DNA of 49,442 nucleotides from an uncultured Prevotellaceae bacterium (GCA_902776935.1 CACYRS010000023.1:1-49442); one strand, 5' to 3'. Positions 7,504 through 17,969 are shown, counted from the first letter of the stretch. Program-made: numbers and translations. Notes: a model not told the origin generated them from the sequence alone.

Positions 7504-9819
7504 TCAAAATGAAAAGTTGATAGTCAATACAGCCTTATACTGCTTACCATCCTTTGTGTAAACGAAGGTAGGCTTCATCGTATAAGTTTTTCCAGCCTCT
7601 ACAGTACCAGGCTTAAAGCCAACGGGGAGGATGTAATTAGAGCCGCTGTACTCGTAGTATAGTTGGCCCTCACCCCATGTAGCAGCCATGCCCTCAGCAT
7701 TAATCCATGGACCAATTCCATTAGTCGAGCAGGCATAACTAATTGTGCCGTCAGGCTGTGTCAGACCAAGTGCTACTTTGCCTTCAGCAGGTACGACCGC
7801 ATCTCCTTCGCGTTGTACCATTGAGGCAAGAATCTCAGCGGGCTGAATCTTGAAGGCTTTGGCAATCTGCTCCATATAGCCTTCTCCAAGAAGGTCAATG
7901 TCAGCTACGGCATAACCTTCATAGGCGGCATCAAGACCTGTAATATTGTGGGTAATGGCCACATCTTCTGGATCTCCGGCAGGAATCTCTACGAATCCCT
8001 TTACACCTGTGTTCTCGAACTTCACGTTGTAAGGCCACTGCTGGTCGTTGGACTCGTCATCATCCCAACCCTGACGCTGATAGTCTGTAGGAGTAGCAAC
8101 AACCACGAGATAGAGTTTCTCTGTACCTGCAGGTACTTCCATCTCTGCCACAGCATCCTTGCCCTTAGCCATCGTGCCGTAGGTAGCCTTGTCGCCGCTG
8201 ATAGCTACGAAGCCGATGCGGTAAGCAGAAGAGGTGTTCGACTGCTGGTTGTAGGTTGTTACATTACCCTTTGTATTTCCATCGCCATCAACCACCTTAC
8301 CTGCGTCACCACTGACGAGTTCACTACCTGGAGCCACTGCCTTCAGGTCTGCCTTAACCTTTGTTCCTGCAGCAGGAATATTCAGTTCGATAGCATTGAA
8401 ACCAGTTGTTCCTGGACAATTATCATATGTTGGCTGGAAACCACCATCCTTAGGCAACATATTAGTAGAGTAGTTGGCTGCACCTGGGTTCAGAGCGAGA
8501 TACTGATGAATAGCGTTGAAGTCATAGTTTACGCAGCGGGCTGCATAATCGTAATACTCATCGTAGAATTTCTCCATATCATTACTGCAGAACAGACGAG
8601 CATAAGTCTGTACGGGATCCTCTGGGAATGTTGACTCCTGCCAGATACGTCCATAAGCCTCGATACCGTGTTTCTGCGTCAGATAATACGGCAACCAGTA
8701 AGAAGCGTAGCGCATGAACTCATGATTGAAATGACGGTGATGTGTGCGGAGCCATACTGTTGGATGAGCAGCCTGTGTAAAGCACTCCTCAGGATAATCC
8801 TGGAACGACTGCCACTGAGCGCACTGCTCCCAGTAAGCACAGCCACCTGCACCATTCTCTCCGAAGCCATAGCGGAATCCGCCATTCATGCCATATTCAG
8901 TCTCTTGTGCCTCGCCATTGAGCAGTTTATCGCAACCTGCCTGATACTGGAAGGAGTGACCAATCTCATGAGCAATGGTTGAACCAACAGGCTGACAGGT
9001 ACTTGGATTTACCCAAAGAGCACCAATGGTATTGTCATATCCTGAGCCGGTAGCGAGCCAGTCCTGCTGATAGAGGAGATAGATCTGCATCTTATACTTG
9101 TCGAGCTGTGACTTGCCCTGACCTACAGTCACCATCTTCAGTTTCTCAACGTTGGTGGTATAGAACTGTTCTGCCTTCAGCAGCAGGTCATCGATGTTTA
9201 CGCGTAGTACAGCAGGTACATCACTGCTGTTGGGATCGTAGCCGAAGCCTGGCTCCCAGAATACGAAGAAGTGCTCACTCTGCTTCATGCGCCAGAACGA
9301 CCATTTCGCATCGTCGCGCAGCATGTGGTTAACGCCCTTCTCGAAGCCCTCATTCCATTTGCCAGGACATATATACTTGTCGAAGTTGGCCACCTGAGAC
9401 GGATCCATTGTGTGGACAGCATCGGGATTCTGGTTCTGATGGACATTGATGATAGAAGTCTTATCGCCACACTTAATCTCAATCTGTGCGTAACGGTAGA
9501 ACTCAGAGTCGTTCTTCTTGATATAGAACGGCATCTTTATCTCACCTGCCTTACCAGAATGTACTGTCAGGGTAAGCCAGTCGATCTTTGTATTGGCAGC
9601 ACGGGTGGTTACATCGCTAACCGATGCTGTCCAGTCGGTATTAGCTGTAAACGTGATGGTACTCTCCACCTCGTCCCAGTTAACGGTCTTGTTCAGTTCA
9701 CTCTCTGCGATAGTGATGTTGCCAACGATTACTTCGTCATCGCTAGAACAAGCGGAGAGGCCGAGAGCGAAGAGCGCTACGAGGGCGCTCTTGCTCATAA
9801 GTCTGCTAATATTCTTCAT
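7504..9819 (-). CDS. Lipoprotein: BACON-like, HExGH metalloprotease-like, DUF4859-like
   Basis: About 771 residues. A lipoprotein signal (lipobox ALGLSAC) is followed by a beta-sandwich that looks like a BACON domain (near 35-130, with ITFTANTDWTASVS). A central domain is paralogous to the 415-residue protein: DKYKMQIYLLYQQDW, YDNTIGALWVNP and AHEIGHSFQYQ (near 275-290), then WEQCAQW with a possible zinc-ligand Glu. A C-terminal module (near 630-771: INAEGMAATWGEGQLYYEYS) resembles the end of the neighbouring 328-residue protein and looks like DUF4859. The start at 9819 lies 8 bases after the previous stop; an ATG at 9825 (MIMKN) is also possible. Probably a surface-exposed lipoprotein. Peptidase activity is inferred from the HExxH motif only. 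Confidence 0.8.
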   Translation of the reverse strand: MKNISRLMSKSALVALFALGLSACSSDDEVIVGNITIAESELNKTVNWDEVESTITFTANTDWTASVSDVTTRAANTKIDWLTLTVHSGKAGEIKMPFYIKKNDSEFYRYAQIEIKCGDKTSIINVHQNQNPDAVHTMDPSQVANFDKYICPGKWNEGFEKGVNHMLRDDAKWSFWRMKQSEHFFVFWEPGFGYDPNSSDVPAVLRVNIDDLLLKAEQFYTTNVEKLKMVTVGQGKSQLDKYKMQIYLLYQQDWLATGSGYDNTIGALWVNPSTCQPVGSTIAHEIGHSFQYQAGCDKLLNGEAQETEYGMNGGFRYGFGENGAGGCAYWEQCAQWQSFQDYPEECFTQAAHPTVWLRTHHRHFNHEFMRYASYWLPYYLTQKHGIEAYGRIWQESTFPEDPVQTYARLFCSNDMEKFYDEYYDYAARCVNYDFNAIHQYLALNPGAANYSTNMLPKDGGFQPTYDNCPGTTGFNAIELNIPAAGTKVKADLKAVAPGSELVSGDAGKVVDGDGNTKGNVTTYNQQSNTSSAYRIGFVAISGDKATYGTMAKGKDAVAEMEVPAGTEKLYLVVVATPTDYQRQGWDDDESNDQQWPYNVKFENTGVKGFVEIPAGDPEDVAITHNITGLDAAYEGYAVADIDLLGEGYMEQIAKAFKIQPAEILASMVQREGDAVVPAEGKVALGLTQPDGTISYACSTNGIGPWINAEGMAATWGEGQLYYEYSGSNYILPVGFKPGTVEAGKTYTMKPTFVYTKDGKQYKAVLTINFSF

Positions 9820-9827
9820 AATCATGA

Positions 9828-10814
9828 TTACTCTAATGTTGAATTGATAACGAGTTCGATATATTTGCTACTATCGCTCTTGCTGGCATATACAAAGTGT
9901 AGCTTAGCCTCTGTACCTGAAGCCAGACCAGGTGCACGGCCGATACCTACTGAGCCGTTATGAGTTTCAACAAAGAAACTGAATCCATCGGTGCCCCAAG
10001 TTGTTACCTTGCCTGATGCATCAAGCCAATAGCCGATACCGTTTGCAGTATAATTAGAGGTGGTGTCCCAGTTACCTGCCTCATCAACCATATACATGGC
10101 GATGTCGCCGCCTGCATCCTGAACAGCAGCATTGAAGTCGCTAACACTCATACCGAAGCAAGCGTTGATAGCATTTTCCATGCCTGCGAACTGTACCTCA
10201 TAGGCAGCATAGTCGCCCGCAGGAATAGTTATATTCAGGATAATCGTACCAGGGTCGGTAACAGCAAAGCTGACATTGAAGCGGATATAGTCATCATAAT
10301 CTTTTCCATTATCGATAGCAAATCCTACATTTGCAGCAACAGAGACACCTGCAGCCGACTCCTCTGGGACATTGAGGATAAGCGCTTTGGCTGCCTTGTC
10401 GAGTTCGATGCTTGCAATACCAGAGGCTGCATCTGCAACACCACCAGCGGTGTTATACCACCAACCATTGCTGCCCTTAGTTGCAGCTGCTTTATTCCAG
10501 CAGCCACGGGCTGTGTTGATATTATAGAAAACCACCTTTCCAGATTCCAAACCGGCAATCATGTCGTCGACCGTCATTTTCATCTTAGTCTGAATCTGCT
10601 CGGCATAGTCTTTCAGATAGATTGTCTTTGGCGAAACATGTCCTTTACGGAACTCTGCATTAACGGCTATTGTCGCATTGGCGTCGGCACGCAGATAGGG
10701 TGCCTCATCAGGGCCATATACATGCTTGCTGACTGCATCTTCGGGATCTGTGCTACAAGAGCTGAAACCCAAAGCGAGGCAAGCCATTGCTATATATAAT
10801 ATGTTCTTTTTCAT
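9828..10814 (-). CDS. DUF4859-like lipoprotein
   Basis: A 328-residue lipoprotein (lipobox ALGFSSC). The C-terminal half contains GIGYWLDASGKVTTWGTDG and a strand-rich end, matching the C-terminal module of the downstream 771-residue protein. I assign DUF4859 from memory of this pattern. No catalytic motif is seen, so a surface glycan-binding role, as for SusE/F-like proteins encoded after SusD, is the simplest guess. It sits 31 bp after susD in a gap made of heptad repeats, and the next gene starts 8 bp after its stop. Confidence 0.75.
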   Translation of the reverse strand: MKKNILYIAMACLALGFSSCSTDPEDAVSKHVYGPDEAPYLRADANATIAVNAEFRKGHVSPKTIYLKDYAEQIQTKMKMTVDDMIAGLESGKVVFYNINTARGCWNKAAATKGSNGWWYNTAGGVADAASGIASIELDKAAKALILNVPEESAAGVSVAANVGFAIDNGKDYDDYIRFNVSFAVTDPGTIILNITIPAGDYAAYEVQFAGMENAINACFGMSVSDFNAAVQDAGGDIAMYMVDEAGNWDTTSNYTANGIGYWLDASGKVTTWGTDGFSFFVETHNGSVGIGRAPGLASGTEAKLHFVYASKSDSSKYIELVINSTLE

Positions 10815-10817
10815 AAT

Positions 10818-10846
10818 TGTTAATTCTTTAATTGTGAACTGTGAAT
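10818..10846. repeat. Heptad-type repeat between susD and the DUF4859-like gene
   Basis: On the plus strand the units TGTTAAT, TCTTTAAT, TGTGAAC and TGTGAAT follow each other with 7-8 bp periodicity. They fill nearly the whole 31-bp gap and touch the susD stop codon. Compare the arrays near 37128, 37834, 40756 and 43274. Confidence 0.55.
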
Positions 10847-12516
10847 TAGTTGGCTGCTGTATAGCCAGGATTCTGCTTCAGCTTGGGATTTCCATCGAGA
10901 GCTGTTTGTGGAATTGGGAAGATGTCGGTATGACGATCTGCCTCTGGGTCCTTACAGAACCAGCCTTTACCGCAATATACGTTCATGTTGGTTCCCTTAA
11001 TCATGAAGCGGATAATATCGTCGCGGCGGTGGGCCTCGCAAACAAACTCACGTGCCAGCTCGTCAAGCAGTCCACCGAGTTCAATATCATCGCCACCCTG
11101 ATAGTTCTCTACCCACTTGTCTTCGCCACCAAGCTCGCCCTGATTCTCACGGTGTCCGTAGTTATACTTACTGCCACCCTTGAGCTGTGCGGCTGTAACC
11201 TTTGCTTTGGCAGGATCGCTCTTGAAGTTACGTGCACGAACCTGAGTAACCAGTGCTGCAGCATCATCCTCTGTCTCGCCATTGTAGCCACCCAGACGGA
11301 GCAGGCATTCTGCCTTCATAAGCAGTACATCAGCGTAACGGTAATAAGGCACGTCGTCGTAGCTGGTACCAAAGTCGCCACTCTTGATTTCGTACTTTAT
11401 CAAGCGATAGCTCTCCATGGGATAGCATCCAGGATTGTCGATACTGTGCAACTCGCGGGTATAGTCGAGAGGTTCACCATCGAGTAGGATAGGGCTACCG
11501 TCCATTGCGTACTGAGGTCCACCTGTCCAAGTGTTGTCGAATCGAGTGTCACCCTCCTCATAAATGTCGAGGAACTGTGGAAATACTACACCGCCACCAG
11601 TAGCCCAACCAGAGAAGTTCCAGCGTGCACGGCCTGCATTGTGAATCCACAGGTTGGCCATGAAGTTACCGCCTGCATACTTATTCTCCAAGGGGATGCC
11701 GAAGATAATCTCAGGTGAACTTGAGATGTCTTCCATAAAGTTGTCGCTGTAGTTGGCAGCCAGAGAGAACTTGCCAGAGTTGATAATGATGTTAAGAGCG
11801 TCAATACACTTCTGATAATAGCTATTGTCTTTATTGTTTGGGAACCAAGCATCGTGGTTAAGATAGAGCTTAGCTAACTGCATATAAGCGGTGTACTTAC
11901 TGAGCTTACCAAGCGAAACGTCTTCTCCGCACTGCTCTGCCACATCCTTCAACTCTTTCTCAATCCACTTATAAGTAACCTGAGGATCAGCCTGTTCTGG
12001 TGTCCATCCACTAGGGTGTACAAAGGTCGTATCAAGAGGGATATTACGGAAGAGATCGAGCAGGTTATAATAGTACATGGCGCGATAGGCACGTACCTGA
12101 GCCTTGATAAGGTCATTGCTGGCAACCTGCTCATTGGCAAGAATCTTGTTGCAGGCGTTAACACCTGAGTAGTTATTGTTCCAGTTTACCTCGAAGTGCC
12201 CGATACCTGCATTGAACTCATGCTTGTGCATAGAGATATAAAGGTCACCCCATCCGATACCGATGCGGTTAGGAATACCCCATACATCAGAACTCTCGTC
12301 CATGATGTCGGCCATACCGAACCATCCCCAGTACACATCACGCATGCTGCTGTAAACAGGAGCAATGGTAGCGTCGAGGTCGGCATTCGTGAACTCATAA
12401 GTTTCAGAAGCCAATTGAGAATATAGCGTTTCGTCCAGATCTGTACATCCGGCAATGGTGAGGCCTGTGGCACCTACCATAGCAGAAACGATGACTTTGT
12501 TATATATTGCTTTCAT
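10846..12516 (-). CDS. SusD/RagB-family outer-membrane glycan-binding lipoprotein
   Basis: A 556-residue SusD-like lipoprotein (lipobox LTIAGC) that caps the SusC channel and binds oligosaccharide at the cell surface. Typical features are the N-terminal CTDLDETLYSQL, the helical TPR-like RAYRAMYYYNLLDLFRNIPL, and the C-terminal YADVLLMKAECLLRLGG, EFVCEAHRRDDIIRF and FPIPQTALDGNPKLKQNPGY. Length fits the family. It starts 13 bp after the SusC stop, the usual tight coupling. Confidence 0.97.
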   Translation of the reverse strand: MKAIYNKVIVSAMVGATGLTIAGCTDLDETLYSQLASETYEFTNADLDATIAPVYSSMRDVYWGWFGMADIMDESSDVWGIPNRIGIGWGDLYISMHKHEFNAGIGHFEVNWNNNYSGVNACNKILANEQVASNDLIKAQVRAYRAMYYYNLLDLFRNIPLDTTFVHPSGWTPEQADPQVTYKWIEKELKDVAEQCGEDVSLGKLSKYTAYMQLAKLYLNHDAWFPNNKDNSYYQKCIDALNIIINSGKFSLAANYSDNFMEDISSSPEIIFGIPLENKYAGGNFMANLWIHNAGRARWNFSGWATGGGVVFPQFLDIYEEGDTRFDNTWTGGPQYAMDGSPILLDGEPLDYTRELHSIDNPGCYPMESYRLIKYEIKSGDFGTSYDDVPYYRYADVLLMKAECLLRLGGYNGETEDDAAALVTQVRARNFKSDPAKAKVTAAQLKGGSKYNYGHRENQGELGGEDKWVENYQGGDDIELGGLLDELAREFVCEAHRRDDIIRFMIKGTNMNVYCGKGWFCKDPEADRHTDIFPIPQTALDGNPKLKQNPGYTAAN

Positions 12517-12529
12517 TGTAGTATCTTTT

Positions 12530-15505
12530 TTAGAATGTTACGTTAAGACCGAGTGTATAAGTACGGATAGATGGATACTTGTCGCGGCTGTCGATACCAG
12601 AGTAACGTGGGTCGCTGTTGGTAAGTTCCGGATCAAGACCATTGTAAGCCGTGATAGTAAACACATTATCAGCTGAGAGATAAGCACGGATGCCCTTTAC
12701 AAACTTGTTCTCCTTAAGAGGAACATTGTAGCCCAGAGTGATGTTAGAGAGCTTCAGGAAGTTACCATTGCTAAGATAGTAGCTAACGAATGTCTGCTTC
12801 TGAACTGGTTTCAGTACATTACCATCGCCATAAGGAGCGATAGCTGCATCCTTCATACGGTTGTAAGTAACAGCATTGTTCTGATAGTAAGCACGAGACT
12901 CGTTCAGGATCTTGAAGCCGAACTGGCCAGTGAACTGCATGTTAAGATCAAAGTCCTTATATTTGAATGTATTGCTCCATCCTACATAGAACTTAGGAAT
13001 AGCATTGCCCAGGTTCTGATACCATGTCTCCTTATCTGTCAGCATATTGTCGTTGAACTCAACGGCTTCGCCTGTTGTTGGGTTCTCAATCATCCAGAGA
13101 CCATTCTCGCTGACACCTACAGACTTCAGACCATACCACTGGCCGAGAGGCTTACCTACTTCCATAATCTGTGTTGAGAGTGAGATAGGCTCACCAAGAT
13201 ATGCCTCATAGTGACGATTGGCTGTCTCATAGAGATCATTGCTAAGGCTGATTAGCTTAGTAGCATTGTGAGAGAAGGTAGCTGTTGTCTTCCATTCGAA
13301 ATCCTTTGTGCGGACAGGAATTGCATTTACTGCAACTTCAACACCCTGGTTACGCATCTCACCAACATTTGCCATTGTCTGAGGATAGAGGTTTGGTGGA
13401 ACAGGAACATCATACATAAAGAGCATGTCAACAGTATTCTTACGATAGACATCGATGGTACCCCAGATGCGCTCGCCCAGTACTGACCAGTCGAGACCGA
13501 TGTTGAACTCTGTAGATTTCTCCCACTTCAGGTCAGGGTTAGGATTCTGGTTTACACTCAGACCCTGCTTCCAGGTACCATTGTCGTAATAGTAAGGAGA
13601 ACCGAGTGCCCATGTGGTAAGAGAGAGGTAACGACTTCCTGGGATGACACCAGTTACACCGAATCCGGCACGAAGCTTCAAGTTGTTGAGCCAAGACTTT
13701 GTGCTCTCCATGAATTTCTCGTTAGAGATTGTCCATCCGAGAGATGCTGATGGGAAAGAACCCCACTTGTGGTTGGCACCGAACTTAGAAGAACCCTCGC
13801 GACGGATAGAAAGCAGTACGTTGTACTTATCGCTGAAGCCGTAGCTGATACGTCCGAAGAAACCAACGAGCTTATCGTCTGATTTGTAGCTGCCCATACC
13901 TGCCTTACCATCTTTCAAGTACTGACCTACGCCGAGGTTGTTATACTCAAAGAAGTCGTTAAGGAAGTTGGTGTTGTTGGCATTGAAGCCTTCATCCATA
14001 GAATACTGGTAGCTATAACCTACGAGAGCCTCGAAGCGATGGTCGCCCCACTGGTGCTTATATGTAGAGGTGATCTCCAGGTTATCAGTCTTGCTATAGC
14101 TGTAGCTCTGTGTAGCATAACCTGTAGTATATGAGTTCTTCTGGCCATAGTGCTTAGAAGTATAATATCCAGAATCGTGACCGTTATAGCGCTCTGTTGA
14201 GAGCATCAGGTTGGTCTGCCATCCGTAGATAGGCTCCACAGTAATATTTCCTGTCAGACGTGTACTCTCAGTCTTCCACTCACCAGTCTTCTCTTTCAGG
14301 ATACCGATAGGATTATAGTAGTAGTTGATACCGAAGTTCTCGTAATAATCACCATCTTCGCCGTAGATAGGCTCTGTTGGGTTACGCATAATTGCCTGAC
14401 GGTATACCATCTGACCTGCTGCATCTACAGGACCATTCTCGTGCCAACTCTTTAGAATGTTAAACTGCACCTTCAGCATATCGTTAAACATCCAGTGAGA
14501 TACACTACCATTGAAGTGTATGTCTTTTCCATAAGTGTTGATGAACACACCCTGCTGGTCGCGATAAGTAAAGTCGGCATTATATGAAGTGCTCTTGTTG
14601 CCACCATTGATGCTTACGTTATGATTGTGTGTCAGAGCTGTACGTGAAACAGCGTCGAGCCAATCCGTGTCGTAGCCACGATCAGTATAGTTTGTCAAGC
14701 CTGCACGGATATCAGAACCATCCATCATATCAAGTTTCTTTCCGAAAGAAGAGAGTGAAACATAACCGCTGTAGCTGGCTGTAGTCCGAGTCTCACGCTT
14801 TCCTGCCTTAGTAGTGATGATAATTACACCAGCAGCACCACGAGTACCATAGATAGCTGCTGCAGATGCGTCTTTGAGGACGTCGATACTCTCAATATTC
14901 TCAGGGGATACTGTGCTCAGGCTACCCTCCAGTCCATCAACGAGTACTAATGGTGAGTTACCACCTTCGATCGAGATAATACCACGGAGGCGAATTGAAG
15001 AAGCTGCATTAGGGTCACCAGAACCATTAGCGATATTAAGACCAGCTACCTTACCTTTAATCAGATCACCAGCATCTCGGATATTTCCTTGAGCAAAGTC
15101 TTCTGCCTTAACGCTTGTGATGGCAGAGGTAAGGTCGCCCTTACGCTGGGTGCCATAACCAATGACAACGACTTCATTCAGAAGCGCATTGTCTTCCTGA
15201 AGTGTTACATCGTTTCCGGCTTTGACTTCCTGAGATACAAAACCGATGTAGCTAATCACAAGCATTGCGTTGCGATTAGTGACATTCAGAGAGTAGTTAC
15301 CGTCATAGTCTGTAACGGTTGCGTTCTTGGTGCCTTTTTCAGTGACAGTGGCGCCGATGATCGGCTCACCCTTCGCGTCTTTGACGACACCTTTTACAAC
15401 GACGCCTTGCTGGGTAGTCTCAGCGACGTCTGGCGAAACTTCTGCTGCTGCGTAGGCAAAGCCTGCACCACTCAGCAAAAGCAAACATAGAAAATGTTTC
15501 TTCAT
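12530..15505 (-). CDS. SusC/RagA-family TonB-dependent transporter
   Basis: A 991-residue outer-membrane barrel importing glycan fragments. After the signal peptide comes a carboxypeptidase-regulatory-like domain (GVVKDAKGEPIIGATV near 40, DYDGNYSLNV), the TonB-box region LNEVVVIGYGTQRKGDLT near 110, and the plug with VLVDGLEGSL and DASAAAIYGTRGAAGVIII. The long barrel ends in TYTLGLNVTF with terminal aromatic Phe. It follows the GH127 gene by 43 bp and precedes susD by 13 bp. Confidence 0.97.
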   Translation of the reverse strand: MKKHFLCLLLLSGAGFAYAAAEVSPDVAETTQQGVVVKGVVKDAKGEPIIGATVTEKGTKNATVTDYDGNYSLNVTNRNAMLVISYIGFVSQEVKAGNDVTLQEDNALLNEVVVIGYGTQRKGDLTSAITSVKAEDFAQGNIRDAGDLIKGKVAGLNIANGSGDPNAASSIRLRGIISIEGGNSPLVLVDGLEGSLSTVSPENIESIDVLKDASAAAIYGTRGAAGVIIITTKAGKRETRTTASYSGYVSLSSFGKKLDMMDGSDIRAGLTNYTDRGYDTDWLDAVSRTALTHNHNVSINGGNKSTSYNADFTYRDQQGVFINTYGKDIHFNGSVSHWMFNDMLKVQFNILKSWHENGPVDAAGQMVYRQAIMRNPTEPIYGEDGDYYENFGINYYYNPIGILKEKTGEWKTESTRLTGNITVEPIYGWQTNLMLSTERYNGHDSGYYTSKHYGQKNSYTTGYATQSYSYSKTDNLEITSTYKHQWGDHRFEALVGYSYQYSMDEGFNANNTNFLNDFFEYNNLGVGQYLKDGKAGMGSYKSDDKLVGFFGRISYGFSDKYNVLLSIRREGSSKFGANHKWGSFPSASLGWTISNEKFMESTKSWLNNLKLRAGFGVTGVIPGSRYLSLTTWALGSPYYYDNGTWKQGLSVNQNPNPDLKWEKSTEFNIGLDWSVLGERIWGTIDVYRKNTVDMLFMYDVPVPPNLYPQTMANVGEMRNQGVEVAVNAIPVRTKDFEWKTTATFSHNATKLISLSNDLYETANRHYEAYLGEPISLSTQIMEVGKPLGQWYGLKSVGVSENGLWMIENPTTGEAVEFNDNMLTDKETWYQNLGNAIPKFYVGWSNTFKYKDFDLNMQFTGQFGFKILNESRAYYQNNAVTYNRMKDAAIAPYGDGNVLKPVQKQTFVSYYLSNGNFLKLSNITLGYNVPLKENKFVKGIRAYLSADNVFTITAYNGLDPELTNSDPRYSGIDSRDKYPSIRTYTLGLNVTF

Positions 15506-15548
15506 ACCAATTTGTTTTTTTAGGTTTAAATTTTGATTTACTTATTAA

Positions 15549-17969
15549 TTATTTGTTTACTTTCCATTCAAGTACACCACCTGACTCGCCTTTCTGGAGT
15601 TTGGCGAGAATCTTAAGACCAGTGGTCTTTACAGGGGCGAAGTCAACACTATTGTAACAATCCTTGCTAACAGTGTATGGGCTGTGATCTGTCACTTCCT
15701 GCCATTCGCCTTTCTGATTCTTATAGTAGAGGCTCCAGGACTCTGGTGTACGGAAGTTTCCGTCGTAATGGTCGAAGTCGAGCCAGTAGACCTGTACGTT
15801 TGACACCTCGTATTCATTATCAAACTGATAGGTGATAGCCTCTGTAGTACCAAACTTAAGCCACCAGTAGTGGTATGGCTTAGAAGTGTCTGATGAGCGT
15901 TTGGGCTCCCACTGGTCGTTAGTGCCTCCTGCCCAAGAGTCAACAGGTGCTGTCTCTGGAGCATCATTCTGGATAGGACCACGATTGCAGAAGGTCTGTG
16001 CCTTCGAGGCGATAGAGGGGAGAGGGGTTGCTACAGCCTTTGCTGGTGTGTTGGCTATCCATATCTCCATCTGTTGAGGACCACGATTATTCCATGTAGA
16101 GTAGGGTATGGCACGGAACTTTATGTCCTTGATATCACCATTCTGCTCCAACTGCTTTGCAGAGCCTCCAAGTACCATCACACCATTAAGGAGGTTTGCC
16201 TCGTAGTGGGCTGCGATATCAGCACTATTGAGGATATACTTATTAAACACCTTACCATCAGCCTGATCAGAGCCTTCGAGGCAGAATACCACAGGACCAC
16301 GCTCTAAGGCAATCTTACCTCTGTCGTCTTCTGCATTGTCGTTTGCAATGATTCTACGGATATTCATTGGCAAGCTGAGTTCGATGACATCGCCCTTCTT
16401 CCATTTGCGCTGGATAGTAGCATAGTCGCCAGCTTCTGCTGCCACCTGTACGCCATTAACAGAAATGGCGTAGGCAGGGGCTGCATCCATATATTTGTAG
16501 AGAGAGTTATTCGTAGGCGAATCCTTAAGCCAAGAAGGTATACGGAGCTTAATGGCGAACTTGCCACTGCCCTTAGTAATCTTAACCTGGATTTTTCCAT
16601 CCCAAGGATAGTTGGTGGTCTGTTCCAACTCGACTTTACCGATCTTTGCTTTTCCCTGGGCATACAGGTTTACATAAATGTCCTTGCCTTGCTGAGCATA
16701 GATGTATCCTGGGATAGAGGCAACGAAGCGAGTGATATTACCTGGACAGCAAGCACAGCCGAACCACTTTTGGCGCTCGTGCTCACCATCGCTCTCGAGT
16801 GGATTGTCGTAGAAGAACTTATCTCCACTCAGCGATACACCGCTCATCACATTATTATATAATGCACGCTCGCATACATCAATATATTTGCTCTCGCCTG
16901 TGGCAAGGAACATGCGATAGTTCCAATAAACATTGGCGATAGCAGCACATGTCTCGCAATAAGCAGTATGGTTGTTCAACTCGTAGTTGGGTCCGAAGCC
17001 CTCACCCTGAGGACGACTGCCTATGCCACCAGTGATAAAGAGTTTTTTGCTGGACATGTTCTCCCAGATTCGCTCCAAAGCATCAAAATATGCCTTATCA
17101 CCAGTAAGGGATGCCACATCAGCTACTCCGCTATAAAGATATCCTGCACGAACGGCATGACCAACGATCTCTTCCTGTTGGAGGATAGGCATGTGGTCTT
17201 GAGAATACTCGCTGGGCTTATGTCCGTCAGTGCAGCGACCTGTCTCCTCAACGAAGTATTTTGCACCTTCGAGGTATTTCTTGTTACCTGTTACCTTATA
17301 AAGCTTGCAAAGAGCCATCTCGATGATAGGATGTCCGCCAGGACGATGAATCTGCCCCTCGTTAGGACCAAAGGTCTTGCAAACGAGATCTGCATTCTTG
17401 ATAGCCACATTAAGGAAGTTTCTCTTACCAGTAGCACGATAGTGAGCCACTGCGCTCTCTATCAGATGACCTGAGTTGTAGAGCTCGTGAGAGTTGATTT
17501 TCTCCCACTTATGAGTGCCCCACCAGCCACTCAGGCGCGTACATTTATTAGTAACGCAGGTGGTAAGATAGCCATCAGACTCCTGAGCCTTGGCAATGAT
17601 ATTAATAACTGAGTCGAGGTAATGGTCCAGTTTCTTGTCATAATGTACAGCGAGCGAGTAACTGGCTCCCTCGATAACCTTATAAGGATCGGTATCGTCG
17701 AACGAGAAGTCGCCCTTGTGCTCACCCTGGATAAGACCAGCTGCAAGCGCAAAGTTATCAAATCGTCCGTTTACCTCACACTCATGGAAGGCTGAAGGGA
17801 TGCTCACCGTACGATTAATCTCGATACGTGGAGCCCAAAAACCATCGTTGAGGTGAACCTGAGTAAAGCTCACCTCCTGAATAGGAGCTATAGGCTGTTG
17901 CTTCTGGACACCACTCATTGAGAGGGTAAGCGAAGCCACACCTATTAATAATAATGCTCTTTTTTCCAT
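15549..17969 (-). CDS. GH127 beta-L-arabinofuranosidase (first copy)
   Basis: An 806-residue secreted GH127 (DUF1680) enzyme, expected to remove terminal beta-L-arabinofuranose. Signal peptide at the N-terminus. Residues equivalent to the zinc-thiolate site of HypBA1 are visible: Glu in PQGEGFGPNYE (near 320), the Glu and Cys of YCETCAAIANVYWNY (near 337-339), and the Cys pair in GCACCPGN (near 408). The last about 120 residues (WLDFDHYDGNFRTPESW, YYKNQKGEWQ) form a beta-sandwich resembling an F5/8-type module. It is the first gene of the minus-strand operon and is paralogous to the GH127 at 23120-25549. Confidence 0.95.
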   Translation of the reverse strand: MEKRALLLIGVASLTLSMSGVQKQQPIAPIQEVSFTQVHLNDGFWAPRIEINRTVSIPSAFHECEVNGRFDNFALAAGLIQGEHKGDFSFDDTDPYKVIEGASYSLAVHYDKKLDHYLDSVINIIAKAQESDGYLTTCVTNKCTRLSGWWGTHKWEKINSHELYNSGHLIESAVAHYRATGKRNFLNVAIKNADLVCKTFGPNEGQIHRPGGHPIIEMALCKLYKVTGNKKYLEGAKYFVEETGRCTDGHKPSEYSQDHMPILQQEEIVGHAVRAGYLYSGVADVASLTGDKAYFDALERIWENMSSKKLFITGGIGSRPQGEGFGPNYELNNHTAYCETCAAIANVYWNYRMFLATGESKYIDVCERALYNNVMSGVSLSGDKFFYDNPLESDGEHERQKWFGCACCPGNITRFVASIPGYIYAQQGKDIYVNLYAQGKAKIGKVELEQTTNYPWDGKIQVKITKGSGKFAIKLRIPSWLKDSPTNNSLYKYMDAAPAYAISVNGVQVAAEAGDYATIQRKWKKGDVIELSLPMNIRRIIANDNAEDDRGKIALERGPVVFCLEGSDQADGKVFNKYILNSADIAAHYEANLLNGVMVLGGSAKQLEQNGDIKDIKFRAIPYSTWNNRGPQQMEIWIANTPAKAVATPLPSIASKAQTFCNRGPIQNDAPETAPVDSWAGGTNDQWEPKRSSDTSKPYHYWWLKFGTTEAITYQFDNEYEVSNVQVYWLDFDHYDGNFRTPESWSLYYKNQKGEWQEVTDHSPYTVSKDCYNSVDFAPVKTTGLKILAKLQKGESGGVLEWKVNK

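Noticed and set aside
7948-8634. A 228-codon plus-strand open frame
   Set aside because: It lies antisense to the 771-residue lipoprotein, is Cys- and Ile-rich and shows no domain, signal or promoter. Similar long antisense frames at 5851-6336, 9271-9963, 10726-11487 and 23630-24325 were rejected for the same reason.
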